A stretch of 9,045 bases of DNA from Clostridiales bacterium (GCA_902363045.1 CABIYX010000016.1:62275-71319); one strand, 5' to 3'; positions 1 through 5,707 are shown, counted from the stretch's first letter. Numbers and translations are program-made. Notes: generated from the sequence alone by a model not told the origin.

Positions 1-26
1 GCCGCGGACCTCCCCGGTCAGGTGTG

Positions 27-59
27 CCCGCTCCGGCTGCAGCCTGGATCGGGAGCGGG
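27..59. other. GC-rich hairpin at the left edge
   Basis: CCCGCTCC (27-34) pairs perfectly with GGAGCGGG (52-59). The 17-nt loop contains the palindrome GGCTGCAGCC (35-44). There is no T-run after it, so it is not a standard intrinsic terminator. It probably belongs to the 3' region of a gene left of the window. Nothing else can be supported in positions 1-60. Confidence 0.4.
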
Positions 60-63
60 GGAC

Positions 64-92
64 TTGCCGGTTTGTGCGTGGTTTAGTATAAT
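64..92 (+). promoter_or_regulatory. sigma-A-type promoter for the first LysR gene
   Basis: The -35 box TTGCCG (64-69) is followed by a 17-nt spacer and a perfect -10 box TATAAT (87-92). Transcription would start near position 99 and leave a leader of about 75 nt before the ATG at 175. That leader holds a small hairpin, GCATTT-TAG-AAATGC (120-134). The match to the sigma-A consensus is read directly from the sequence; activity is inferred. Confidence 0.7.
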
Positions 93-174
93 AGAGGACA
101 GCCAGAAAGTAAAATTGAGGCATTTTAGAAATGCTATAAGAAAAACTTATGGATGCGCGGAGGGAGATGGACCC

Positions 175-1137
175 ATGAATCTGAAGGAGCAGCAGTACAT
201 CGTGACCCTGGCCGGCTGCGGCAGCATGACCCAGGCGGCCAAAAAGCTGAACATCACGCAGCCCGCCCTGTCCTCCTATCTGGCCGGGGTGGAGAACGGC
301 CTGGGCTATCCCCTGTTTGAGCGGACGGGAAAGGCGCTGCGGCCGACCTATTTGGGAGAGCTCTATCTGGAGAAGGCCCGGAAGATCCTGGCGCTGGGGG
401 AGGAGTTCCAGCATCAGCGGGAGCAGGTCCTCCACGGCTATCAGGGCCGGATCCGGGTGGGGATCCCCATCCGCCGTTCCCCCCACCTGATCCCCTCCGC
501 GCTGAAGATCTTCCGCGGCCGCTTCCCCAATGTGGAGGTGATCGTTCAGGAGGGCAATCAGCGGGCCATGACAGAGATGCTTCGGGAGGATCAGCTGGAC
601 CTGATGCTGTGCAACCTGGTCAACCAGGAGGGCGAGCTGGAGTATGAGCACCTCTGCTGGGATCCGGTGATTTTTTTGGTCCAGAGCGCGCATCCCTGCT
701 GCCGTCATGCCCGGTACCGGGATACATTTTACCACCCCTGGATCGATTTGCGGGAGTTTGAGCAGGAGATTTTTATTTTGCAGCACCCGGGACAAAGCCT
801 GCGCCAGTACTCCGACCGGCTGCTGGAGGAGGCGGGGCTGTCTCCCCAGAGGATCACCCGGATCCGGAACATCGAGACTGCGGCCCAGATGGCTGCCAAC
901 GGGCTTGGGGTCTCCTTCTGTCTGGAGAGCTATTTCCGGCACATGATGTTCATTCAGCCGCCCCACCGCTTCTCTGTGGGCGGACGCCAGCTGGCGGCTG
1001 ATTTCTCCGCGGCCTACCGGCGGGGCAGGCAGCTTCCGGAGTATACCATGCAGTTCATCCACCTGCTGAAAAACCTGATGGAGATGGAAGTGGGTAGGAT
1101 GAGTGAAATAGATAAAAATATAGATAAAAATTTGTGA
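175..1137 (+). CDS. LysR-family transcriptional regulator (first of two)
   Basis: Cytoplasmic DNA-binding regulator of 320 aa, the usual LysR length. The N-terminus (residues 1-65) is a typical LysR winged helix-turn-helix: SMTQAAKKLNITQPALSSYL, then an E-N-G-L-G segment and PLFERTGKALRPT. A linker helix (about 66-90) leads to a periplasmic-binding-protein-like effector domain starting at RIRVGIPI (92-99). The ATG at 175 is chosen because the conserved domain begins there and GGAGGGAG lies about 8 nt upstream. The frame stays open back to 22, but that extension is not LysR-like. The last ten residues are unusual: an AT-rich tail with two IDKN units. A second LysR gene follows 118 bp downstream in the same direction. 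LysR genes often sit divergent to their target, but no such partner is visible, so the effector and targets are unknown. Confidence 0.92.
   Translation: MNLKEQQYIVTLAGCGSMTQAAKKLNITQPALSSYLAGVENGLGYPLFERTGKALRPTYLGELYLEKARKILALGEEFQHQREQVLHGYQGRIRVGIPIRRSPHLIPSALKIFRGRFPNVEVIVQEGNQRAMTEMLREDQLDLMLCNLVNQEGELEYEHLCWDPVIFLVQSAHPCCRHARYRDTFYHPWIDLREFEQEIFILQHPGQSLRQYSDRLLEEAGLSPQRITRIRNIETAAQMAANGLGVSFCLESYFRHMMFIQPPHRFSVGGRQLAADFSAAYRRGRQLPEYTMQFIHLLKNLMEMEVGRMSEIDKNIDKNL
1108..1131 (+). repeat. two tandem 12-bp units in the end of the LysR gene
   Basis: ATAGATAAAAAT occurs twice back to back (1108-1119 and 1120-1131). It is in frame and encodes Ile-Asp-Lys-Asn twice, immediately before Leu-stop. 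The unit is far more AT-rich than the surrounding gene and uses the ATA codon. It probably arose by slippage or by extension past an older stop. Confidence 0.85.
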
Positions 1138-1193
1138 AAAACAGAGAGGAAAATGGGATAGTTTTTTGCGTGACAGGGATGTGATTGTGCAGT

Positions 1194-1259
1194 ATGAATC
1201 AGAAAACAGCCAGGCGGAGGCGGAAAATGGATCAATTAAATGGAGGCGGCCAGCGGTGA
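1194..1259 (+). other. possible 21-codon upstream ORF overlapping the second LysR start
   Basis: An ATG at 1194 opens a 21-codon frame that stops at TGA 1257-1259, overlapping the GTG start (1256) of the next gene as GTGA. An internal ATG at 1227 has GGAGG (1216-1220) six bases upstream and would give a 10-codon peptide with the same stop. The overlap geometry fits translational coupling, but the frame is short, rich in Arg and Gly, and could be chance. Confidence 0.2.
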
Positions 1260-2131
1260 ATGTGAGACAAGCGCTGTATATCAGGACCATCGCGGAGGAG
1301 GGGGGCGTGACCGCGGCTGCCAAAAAGCTCCACATCTCCCAGCCGTCCCTGAGCCAGATGCTGCGGCAGATCGAGGAGGAGGCCGGGACGCCTCTGTTTG
1401 AACGCGGGGCCCAGGTGTTTCGCCCCACCTACGCCGGTGAGCGCTATCTCCACGCGGCGGAGGTGATCCTGAACACCAATGAGATCCTGGAGAACGAGCT
1501 GCGGGAGATCCGTGGAGAGGAGCGGGGCAGGCTGCGTCTGGGGATCAGCGTACAGCGGTCCATCCAGCTGCTGCCCAAGGTCCTGCCGGAGTTTACCCGG
1601 CTATATCCCAAGGTGGAGTTCCGCCTCCACGAGGCGGGCAGCGCCTATTTGGAGCAGATGGTCCAAAGCGGCCAGGTGGATCTGGCCCTGGCCTCCGTGG
1701 AGCCGGCCAGCCCGCGGCTGGAGTACCGGCTGCTCCACCGGGAGCGCATCGGGATCCTCACCGGGCCGAACAGCCCTCTGGCCCGGAGATTTCCTTCCGG
1801 GGCCGCGATCCCCCTGTCTGAGGCCATGGACGTCCCCTTCGTGACCCTGAGGTCAGGGCACAGCGCACGGATCATTCAGGAGCGCCTGTTCCGGGAACAG
1901 GGGCTGCGCCCTGTGGTATTTCTGGAGACGGATATTATGGAGGCCGCCCGGCAGGTCGCGGTCCGGTGCGGCTATTATATGGTGTGTACAGACAGCTATC
2001 TGCCGGATGGGGTGTGCTTTTATCCGTTAAAGGGCTATGAGAACCACCGGCACTTTTACGCCTGCCTCCGAAAGGGGGAGCCCGTTGCCCACTATGTGGA
2101 CGCGCTGATCCGAATGGTGGGAGCGTTATAG
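1256..2131 (+). CDS. LysR-family transcriptional regulator (second of two)
   Basis: A 291-aa LysR protein. The helix-turn-helix is GVTAAAKKLHISQPSLSQML (about residues 17-36), followed by PLFERGAQVFRPT, and the effector domain begins near GRLRLGIS (91-98). The GTG at 1256 is preferred because GGAGG at 1242-1246 gives 9-nt spacing and the conserved N-terminus NVRQALYIRTI follows directly. A TTG at 1166 in the same frame would add 30 residues that do not resemble the family, and a GTG at 1262 is too far from the ribosome binding site. Its DNA-binding domain resembles that of the preceding gene, so the pair may be diverged duplicates. The 118-bp gap has no clear terminator or strong promoter, so co-transcription is plausible. 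Ligand and targets cannot be told. Confidence 0.92.
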   Translation: MNVRQALYIRTIAEEGGVTAAAKKLHISQPSLSQMLRQIEEEAGTPLFERGAQVFRPTYAGERYLHAAEVILNTNEILENELREIRGEERGRLRLGISVQRSIQLLPKVLPEFTRLYPKVEFRLHEAGSAYLEQMVQSGQVDLALASVEPASPRLEYRLLHRERIGILTGPNSPLARRFPSGAAIPLSEAMDVPFVTLRSGHSARIIQERLFREQGLRPVVFLETDIMEAARQVAVRCGYYMVCTDSYLPDGVCFYPLKGYENHRHFYACLRKGEPVAHYVDALIRMVGAL

Positions 2132-2181
2132 GTTGAGCGGGGCCGGTCCAAATAAATTGCGGATTTGATGAGACTGCACCC

Positions 2182-2210
2182 TTGAGAAACAGGAAGGGCT
2201 ATGTTACAAT
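2182..2210 (+). promoter_or_regulatory. sigma-A-type promoter for ychF
   Basis: The -35 box TTGAGA (2182-2187) and -10 box TACAAT (2205-2210) are each five of six to consensus and are separated by exactly 17 nt. Transcription would start near 2217, giving a leader of about 130 nt before the ychF ATG. Confidence 0.75.
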
Positions 2211-2216
2211 GTGTTT

Positions 2217-2347
2217 GCTGTATGAGCCCATTCCGGAAAATGGGCTGAGGGCCGGCGGACAGCTGAGCGGCAGGGCTTGGGATGAACGAGCCTGCTGAGT
2301 GGGCGGAGCGCCGGAAAACCCGGAACATGAAGGAGACATAGAAAGCT
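2217..2347 (+). promoter_or_regulatory. structured 5' leader of ychF (unidentified RNA element)
   Basis: Three pairings are visible. AGCCCATT (2225-2232) pairs with AATGGGCT (2239-2246) around a CCGGAA loop. CCGGCG (2252-2257) pairs with CGCCGG (2309-2314) and encloses a second stem, CGGCAGGGCT (2268-2277) with AGCCTGCTG (2289-2297), which has one bulged G, one G-U pair and an 11-nt loop. CCGG (2311-2314) can instead pair with CCGG (2320-2323), which would break the enclosing helix. The ribosome binding site AAGGAGA (2330-2336) follows. I do not recognise it as a named riboswitch. A regulatory role is inferred from structure alone. Confidence 0.45.
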
Positions 2348-3436
2348 ATGAAATTAGGTATCGTGGGTCTGCCCAACGTGGGCAAGAGCACCCTCTTTAA
2401 CGCCATCACCAATGCCGGCGCGGAGAGCGCCAACTACCCCTTCTGCACGATCGACCCCAATGTGGGCATGGTGGCTGTTCCCGACCACCGGCTGGACCGG
2501 CTTTCCGAGATGTACCACCCCAAAAAGACAACTCCGGCGGTCATTGAGTTCGTGGACATTGCCGGACTTGTGAAGGGAGCCAGCAAGGGCGAGGGCCTGG
2601 GCAACAAGTTTTTGGGCAACATCCGCATGACCGACGCCATCGTCCATGTAGTACGCTGTTTTGATGACGACAATGTGATCCATGTGGAGGGTTCCACCGA
2701 TCCCATCCGGGACATCGACACCATCGACCTGGAGCTGGTCATGGCCGACCTGGAGATGGTGGAGCGCCGCATCGACAAGGCGAAGAAGGCCGCCAAGGGG
2801 GACAAGAAGTTCCTTCAAGAGGCCGCCGACTTCGAGGGGCTGCGGGATTGGCTCAATGACGGCAAGTCCGCCCGTTCCTATGAGGAGGTGGACATTGCTG
2901 CGGAGTATCCCGACTGTGAGCTGCTGTCCCTGAAGCCGGTGATCTATGCCGCTAACCTGGATGAGGACGGCTTCTCCGACCCGGAGAGCGTGGGCTATTA
3001 TAAGCAGGTGGAGCAGCGGGCCAAGGAGCAGGGCGCCCAGGTCATCCCCGTATGCGCCAAGCTGGAGGCTGAGATCGCTGAGCTGGACGGCGAGGAGAAG
3101 AAAATGTTCCTGGACGATCTGGGGGTAGCCGAATCCGGTCTGGACCGGCTGGTAAAGGCCAGCTATACCCTGCTGGGTCTGATCTCCTACCTCACCTCCG
3201 GCGAGGACGAGTGCCGGGCCTGGACCATCAAAAAGGGGACCAAGGCCCCGCAGGCCGCCGGTAAGATCCACTCTGACTTTGAGCGGGGCTTCATCCGGGC
3301 CGAGGTGGTGTCCTATGAGGATCTGATGGCCTGCGGCACCATGGCCGCCGCCCGGGAAAAGGGCCTGATCCGCTCCGAGGGCAAGGAATATGTGGTCCAG
3401 GATGGGGATATTATCCTGTTCCGCTTCAATGTGTAA
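2348..3436 (+). CDS. ychF: YchF/OLA1-family redox-regulated ATPase (Obg-like)
   Basis: A 362-aa cytoplasmic P-loop NTPase of the TRAFAC class, Obg family, the normal length for bacterial YchF. The G1 motif is GLPNVGKST (residues 7-15). The G3 motif is DIAGL (70-74), with a hydrophobic residue where classical GTPases have catalytic Gln. The G4 position reads NLDE (203-206) rather than NKxD, the change that lets YchF proteins prefer ATP over GTP. A coiled-coil insert (about 130-200) and a C-terminal TGS domain (about 278-361, ending ILFRFNV) complete the usual order. The family binds ribosomes and is linked to stress and oxidative responses; that is family knowledge. The start has AAGGAGA 11 nt upstream. 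The gene has its own promoter and a foldable leader. Its last 13 codons plus stop are repeated downstream at 3613-3654. Confidence 0.98.
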   Translation: MKLGIVGLPNVGKSTLFNAITNAGAESANYPFCTIDPNVGMVAVPDHRLDRLSEMYHPKKTTPAVIEFVDIAGLVKGASKGEGLGNKFLGNIRMTDAIVHVVRCFDDDNVIHVEGSTDPIRDIDTIDLELVMADLEMVERRIDKAKKAAKGDKKFLQEAADFEGLRDWLNDGKSARSYEEVDIAAEYPDCELLSLKPVIYAANLDEDGFSDPESVGYYKQVEQRAKEQGAQVIPVCAKLEAEIAELDGEEKKMFLDDLGVAESGLDRLVKASYTLLGLISYLTSGEDECRAWTIKKGTKAPQAAGKIHSDFERGFIRAEVVSYEDLMACGTMAAAREKGLIRSEGKEYVVQDGDIILFRFNV

Positions 3437-3534
3437 GGGGTCTGTTCCCTGCCAGTGAACGGAAGTTATCCGTCTGGACCACATGGGAGCGAAGCGACCC
3501 GCGCCTTTTGGCGCGTCAATTCCCCGCGGAGCGG
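3395..3534 (+). repeat. direct repeat copy A: ychF 3' end and downstream hairpins
   Basis: This 140-bp stretch starts inside ychF at codon V350 and recurs 218 bp downstream (3613-3752). The first 48 bases, covering the last 13 codons, the stop and ten bases more or less beyond, are identical in both copies. The remaining part differs by about seven substitutions and two compensating single-base indels. After the stop, copy A can fold as GGTCT...GGACC enclosing GTTC...GAAC, then CGCGCC-TTTT-GGCGCG (3500-3515). Confidence 0.95.
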
Positions 3535-3540
3535 GGGATT
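3500..3540. other. two adjacent GC-rich hairpins downstream of ychF
   Basis: CGCGCC (3500-3505) pairs with GGCGCG (3510-3515) across a TTTT loop. Next, AATTCCCCGC (3518-3527) pairs with GCGGGGGATT (3531-3540) across a GGA loop, with one T-G pair. No run of T follows either, so they are not plain intrinsic terminators, although they could stabilise the 3' end of the ychF transcript. Confidence 0.6.
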
Positions 3541-3541
3541 G

Positions 3542-3570
3542 GCGCCGGGCGGATTCACTTCGCCCGGCGC
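3542..3570. other. perfect 10-bp hairpin, intergenic
   Basis: GCGCCGGGCG (3542-3551) and CGCCCGGCGC (3561-3570) are exact inverted repeats around a 9-nt loop. The element lies between the two copies of the duplicated segment. No T-run follows on the + strand. Confidence 0.7.
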
Positions 3571-3575
3571 GTAAG

Positions 3576-3610
3576 AAAAACGGGCCCCCAAACGAGCCGG
3601 CTCGTTTGGG
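3576..3610 (-). terminator. 24-bp perfect palindrome next to an A/T tract; probable half of a bidirectional terminator
   Basis: Positions 3587-3610 form a perfect palindrome, CCCAAACGAGCC followed by its reverse complement. On the left it is flanked by AAAAACGGGCC, so read on the - strand the hairpin is followed by GGCCCGTTTTTC, an intrinsic-terminator arrangement. The matching right flank is absent: the sequence switches at 3611-3613 into the second copy of the ychF tail. I infer that an originally symmetric terminator was cut by the duplication junction. Confidence 0.45.
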
Positions 3611-3612
3611 CA

Positions 3613-3752
3613 GTCCAGGATGGGGATATTATCCTGTTCCGCTTCAATGTGTAAGGGGTCCGTTCCCTGTCGATGAACGGAAAGTCATCCGTCTGGACCA
3701 CATGGGAGCGAAGCGACCCGCGCCTTTTGCGCGTCAATTCCCCGCAAAGCGG
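3613..3752 (+). repeat. direct repeat copy B: ectopic ychF tail fragment
   Basis: This is the second copy of 3395-3534. Positions 3613-3654 repeat the last 13 codons and stop of ychF exactly, but with no start codon or reading frame in front, so it is a non-functional fragment. The hairpins downstream are retained in altered form: CCGTTC...GAACGG with GGTCC...GGACC, then CGCGC-CTTTT-GCGCG (3719-3733). The last hairpin is shortened to CCGC-AAA-GCGG. Homology ends at about 3752. Confidence 0.92.
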
Positions 3753-3775
3753 ATGCGAATGATCCCATAAAATGA

Positions 3776-3804
3776 TTGTAATTTGAAATGAAATCATGTA
3801 CACT
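3776..3804 (+). promoter_or_regulatory. candidate promoter for the small membrane protein gene
   Basis: TTGTAA (3776-3781) and TACACT (3799-3804) are separated by 17 nt, each four of six to the sigma-A consensus. They lie in the only AT-rich stretch between the duplicated hairpin region and the ribosome binding site at 3825. Confidence 0.45.
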
Positions 3805-3839
3805 ATGGAAAACGGAAGAAAATGAAGGAGGTTCCATCT

Positions 3840-4010
3840 ATGAAAGTCGCGCGTTTTGTGCTGAAGATCGTGGCCCTGTCTCTGGCGGCCGCGGCCGCGG
3901 TGTGTGCTGTGATCGCTTATTGGGATAAGCTGACCGAGCTGGGGGGCAGTGCCAAGGCCCGGCTCCAGCAGAAGGCCTGCGCCTCGGAGTATGAGGACTA
4001 CGAGGAGTAA
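3840..4010 (+). CDS. small single-pass membrane protein (56 aa)
   Basis: The ATG at 3840 follows an excellent AAGGAGG (3825-3831) with 8-nt spacing. An in-frame ATG at 3822 sits before that site and is not the likely start. The protein has a short basic N-terminus (MKVARFVLK), one hydrophobic segment (about residues 8-27, very rich in Ala and Val) and a soluble tail ending in acidic residues and Tyr (SEYEDYEE). The charge pattern suggests a cytoplasmic N-terminus or an uncleaved signal anchor. Short proteins of this shape are common in Clostridia, but I cannot assign a family or function. It has its own candidate promoter and a strong terminator 24 bp after the stop, so it is probably a monocistronic unit. 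Confidence is high that it is a gene, low on role. Confidence 0.8.
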   Translation: MKVARFVLKIVALSLAAAAAVCAVIAYWDKLTELGGSAKARLQQKACASEYEDYEE

Positions 4011-4034
4011 AGCCGGCGGAATGACCGTAGGAAC

Positions 4035-4080
4035 GGCCCCCGGTGCGGATCTGAATCCGCGCCGGGGGCCTATATTTTAT
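4035..4080 (+). terminator. intrinsic terminator of the small membrane protein gene
   Basis: GGCCCCCGG (4035-4043) pairs with CCGGGGGCC (4062-4070). Inside, T-G and GCGGAT/ATCCGC continue the stem to 16 pairs around a CTGA tetraloop. The sequence TATATTTTAT follows. On the - strand there is no matching T-run, so for the converging lactate dehydrogenase gene it would only be a hairpin without a tract. Confidence 0.88.
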
Positions 4081-4100
4081 CCCAAAGGACCGGAGCCGGG

Positions 4101-5045
4101 TCAAAGACCGGCATCCCGGATGACCTCCTTCAAACGGGCTCCGGACGCCAGCAGCGCCTGGCGCTCTCCGGGATCCAGAGGGATCTCCAGCACCGACTCC
4201 ACGCCGTTCCGCCCCACGATGGCGGGGATGCTGAGACAAAGGCCATCCAGCCCGTACTGGCCCTGGAGCAGAACGGAGACGGGGAGCATAGCCCGCTCAT
4301 CCCGGACAATGCACTCGGCAATGCGGGTCACAGCCATGGCGATCCCATAGTAGGTGGCCCCCTTGCGGCGGATGATCTCATAGGCGCTGTCCCGCACCTC
4401 GCGGTAGATGCTGTCCAGCCCGGCCCGGTCCGGACAGCCCCGCAGCTGGCAGAAACGGTCCAGATCGATGCTGGAGATATTGGCGCTGCTCCACACCGCC
4501 AGCTCACTGTCCCCGTGCTCGCCGAGAATGGCGGCGTGGACGTTGCGGCTGTCTACGCCCAGCTCCTGTCCCAGCAGATATTTCAGACGGGCGGTATCCA
4601 GCACTGTGCCGGAGCCGAATACCCGGCCGGCCGGCAGTCCGGACAGCCGCCAGGCGGCATAGGTGAGCACATCCACTGGATTGGATACCACCAGGAGGAT
4701 GCCCTGAAAGCCACGGCCGGTGAGCTCTGGCAGGATGCGCCTGAGAATGTCAATGTTGCGCCCGATGAGATCCAGTCGGGTCTCGCCCGGCTTTTGGCTG
4801 GCTCCGGCCGCGAGGATGACCATGGAACAGTCGGCAGTCTCGTCATAGGTCCCGGCATGGATCTGCATGGGGGCGGCGTATGGGAGGCCGTGGCTCAGGT
4901 CCATGGCTTCCCCCGCGGCCTTTTCCCGGTCGGCGTCGATGAGCACCAGCTCGGAATACAGTCCGCGCTGCATCAGGCTGAAGGCTATGGAGGACCCCAC
5001 AAAGCCGCAGCCGATGATGGCCGCCTTTCTCACGTTGATCATCAT
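4101..5045 (-). CDS. ldh: L-lactate dehydrogenase
   Basis: A 314-aa cytoplasmic NAD-dependent enzyme that interconverts pyruvate and L-lactate to reoxidise NADH in fermentation; the family is usually about 310-320 aa. The Rossmann motif is IGCGFVGSS (11-19), and D37 in VLIDAD marks NAD preference. The mobile loop is GASQKPGETR (81-90), where Gln84 is the lactate-specifying residue (malate dehydrogenases have Arg) and R90 is catalytic. SNPVD (121-125), LDTAR with D150 and R153, the catalytic His177 in GEHGDSE (175-181) and Thr231 in ATYYG complete the active site. A related 2-hydroxyacid such as 2-ketoisocaproate cannot be wholly excluded as substrate. The start is the first of two ATG codons, 7 nt after GGGAG. 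The frame is open further upstream, but nothing there is conserved. It is transcribed divergently from the DUF3870 gene across 305 bp. Confidence 0.96.
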   Translation of the reverse strand: MMINVRKAAIIGCGFVGSSIAFSLMQRGLYSELVLIDADREKAAGEAMDLSHGLPYAAPMQIHAGTYDETADCSMVILAAGASQKPGETRLDLIGRNIDILRRILPELTGRGFQGILLVVSNPVDVLTYAAWRLSGLPAGRVFGSGTVLDTARLKYLLGQELGVDSRNVHAAILGEHGDSELAVWSSANISSIDLDRFCQLRGCPDRAGLDSIYREVRDSAYEIIRRKGATYYGIAMAVTRIAECIVRDERAMLPVSVLLQGQYGLDGLCLSIPAIVGRNGVESVLEIPLDPGERQALLASGARLKEVIRDAGL

Positions 5046-5210
5046 GGACACGCTCCCTTCCGCCATAGTCTGCCCGGCTTTTCGGAAGGGGATACCTGCG
5101 TTCACTGAGAGGAAAAATGATTTTGCATGATTTTTGGGCTGGAACTGGCAGAGCGGGAAAAGGGTGGTTGGCCGAATTGCATATTTTTTTCTGAAAATAT
5201 CGAAAAAAGA

Positions 5211-5239
5211 TGTATATACAACCGATAAATTGACGTAAA
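5211..5239 (-). promoter_or_regulatory. weak candidate promoter for ldh
   Basis: Read on the - strand, TTTACG (5239-5234) and TATACA (5216-5211) are separated by 17 nt and are each about four of six to consensus. The -10 overlaps the palindrome TGTATATACA. It would leave a leader of roughly 160 nt. Other AT-rich matches in the region are possible. Confidence 0.3.
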
Positions 5240-5263
5240 ATATTTGCATCACAACTAAGAAGC

Positions 5264-5276
5264 TGTGGAAACCACA
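5264..5276. promoter_or_regulatory. 13-bp palindrome upstream of the cassette promoter (putative operator)
   Basis: TGTGG (5264-5268), AAA, CCACA (5272-5276) form a perfect inverted repeat that ends 9 bp before the TTGACA box at 5286. The position suits a regulator binding site. The binding protein is unknown, and the short length leaves chance as an alternative. Confidence 0.35.
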
Positions 5277-5285
5277 ATATTTTTC

Positions 5286-5314
5286 TTGACAATCTGCAAG
5301 GTATATAGTACATT
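5286..5314 (+). promoter_or_regulatory. promoter of the DUF3870-amidohydrolase cassette
   Basis: A perfect -35 TTGACA (5286-5291) is followed by a 17-nt spacer and TACATT (5309-5314). A TATATT at 5314-5319 is an alternative -10 but is too far away. Transcription would begin near 5321, about 30 nt before the GTG start. Confidence 0.65.
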
Positions 5315-5350
5315 ATATTCAAATTAGAACAGAAAGAGAGGGGAGAAGGC

Positions 5351-5698
5351 GTGGGCCAATGGCTTCCGGGCAAGCATATTTGTGTTGTCGGGACGGCCAG
5401 ACCGGAACAGCGGAATCCAATCTATCTGACCCATGAGCTGATCGTGTTGATCCTTGTGGTGGAACGAGAGACTGGGGTGATCGTGGGATGCGACATCAAT
5501 ATGGTGTGCTCCCTGACGCGGGAATTTATCAAGTCCGTATTTGAGGGGAAAAATCTGGTTCGTGACATCGAGGAGATTCGGGAGTGCATCCAGGAAAATT
5601 ATTTTGGCGCTTCAGCCAAGACCCTGGTGATGGCGGCCAGATCGGCGCGAATGAAGCTGTTAGATTGTCTGGAAAACAGGAAACATGAATATCAGTAG
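5351..5698 (+). CDS. DUF3870 domain-containing protein
   Basis: A 115-aa soluble protein with no signal peptide or membrane segment. The pattern fits DUF3870: a start strand with GTARPEQRNP (residues 14-23), a central strand segment LIVLILVVERETGVIVGCD, then SLTREFIKSVFEGKN (about 54-68), a helix EEIRECIQ, and NYFGASAKTLVMAARSA (about 83-99). The family has no established biochemical role. It starts at GTG 5351 with GGGGAG about 6 nt upstream, and the strong promoter at 5286 serves it. The amidohydrolase and transporter genes follow on the same strand, after a 137-bp gap holding a terminator-like hairpin. This placement suggests a role tied to the metabolite handled by those genes, but that is inference. 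The family call is from recognition of the pattern, without a profile search. Confidence 0.8.
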   Translation: MGQWLPGKHICVVGTARPEQRNPIYLTHELIVLILVVERETGVIVGCDINMVCSLTREFIKSVFEGKNLVRDIEEIRECIQENYFGASAKTLVMAARSARMKLLDCLENRKHEYQ

Positions 5699-5707
5699 TT
5701 TACTATG

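Larger units (their letters stand above)
5046..5350. promoter_or_regulatory. AT-rich divergent intergenic region between ldh and the DUF3870 gene
   Basis: No gene is supported here. The region is clearly more AT-rich than its flanks. It contains a strong + strand promoter (5286-5314), a weak - strand candidate (5211-5239) and two short palindromes: TGTATATACA (5211-5220) and TGTGG-AAA-CCACA (5264-5276). The second lies just upstream of the + strand -35 box, where an activator or repressor site would be expected. I found no convincing Rex operator. Confidence 0.6.

Noticed and set aside
22..174. Upstream extension of the first LysR gene to an ATG at 22
   Set aside because: The extra 51 residues are not LysR-like, overlap the promoter at 64-92, and a good ribosome binding site precedes the ATG at 175.
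1166..1255. TTG start at 1166 for the second LysR gene
   Set aside because: It has no ribosome binding site and the added residues are not conserved in the family; GTG 1256 fits better.
2354..3484. Long - strand open frame (376 codons) opposite ychF
   Set aside because: It mirrors the codon bias of ychF, is low-complexity and rich in Leu, Gly and His, has no domain pattern, and ychF is certain.
3483..3770. A 95-codon + strand frame in the repeat region
   Set aside because: It is composed of the hairpin repeats themselves, has no ribosome binding site, and repeats its own sequence because of the duplication.
3949..4350. A 133-codon + strand frame over the small membrane protein end and ldh
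   Set aside because: It crosses the strong terminator at 4035-4080 and lies antisense to lactate dehydrogenase.
5046..5252. N-terminal extension of lactate dehydrogenase to 5252
   Set aside because: The added 69 residues are encoded by the AT-rich control region and precede the normal start of the Rossmann fold.
5225..5262. Rex redox-repressor operator before ldh
   Set aside because: A TTGTGA half-site is present on the - strand, but no matching inverted half follows at the required spacing.
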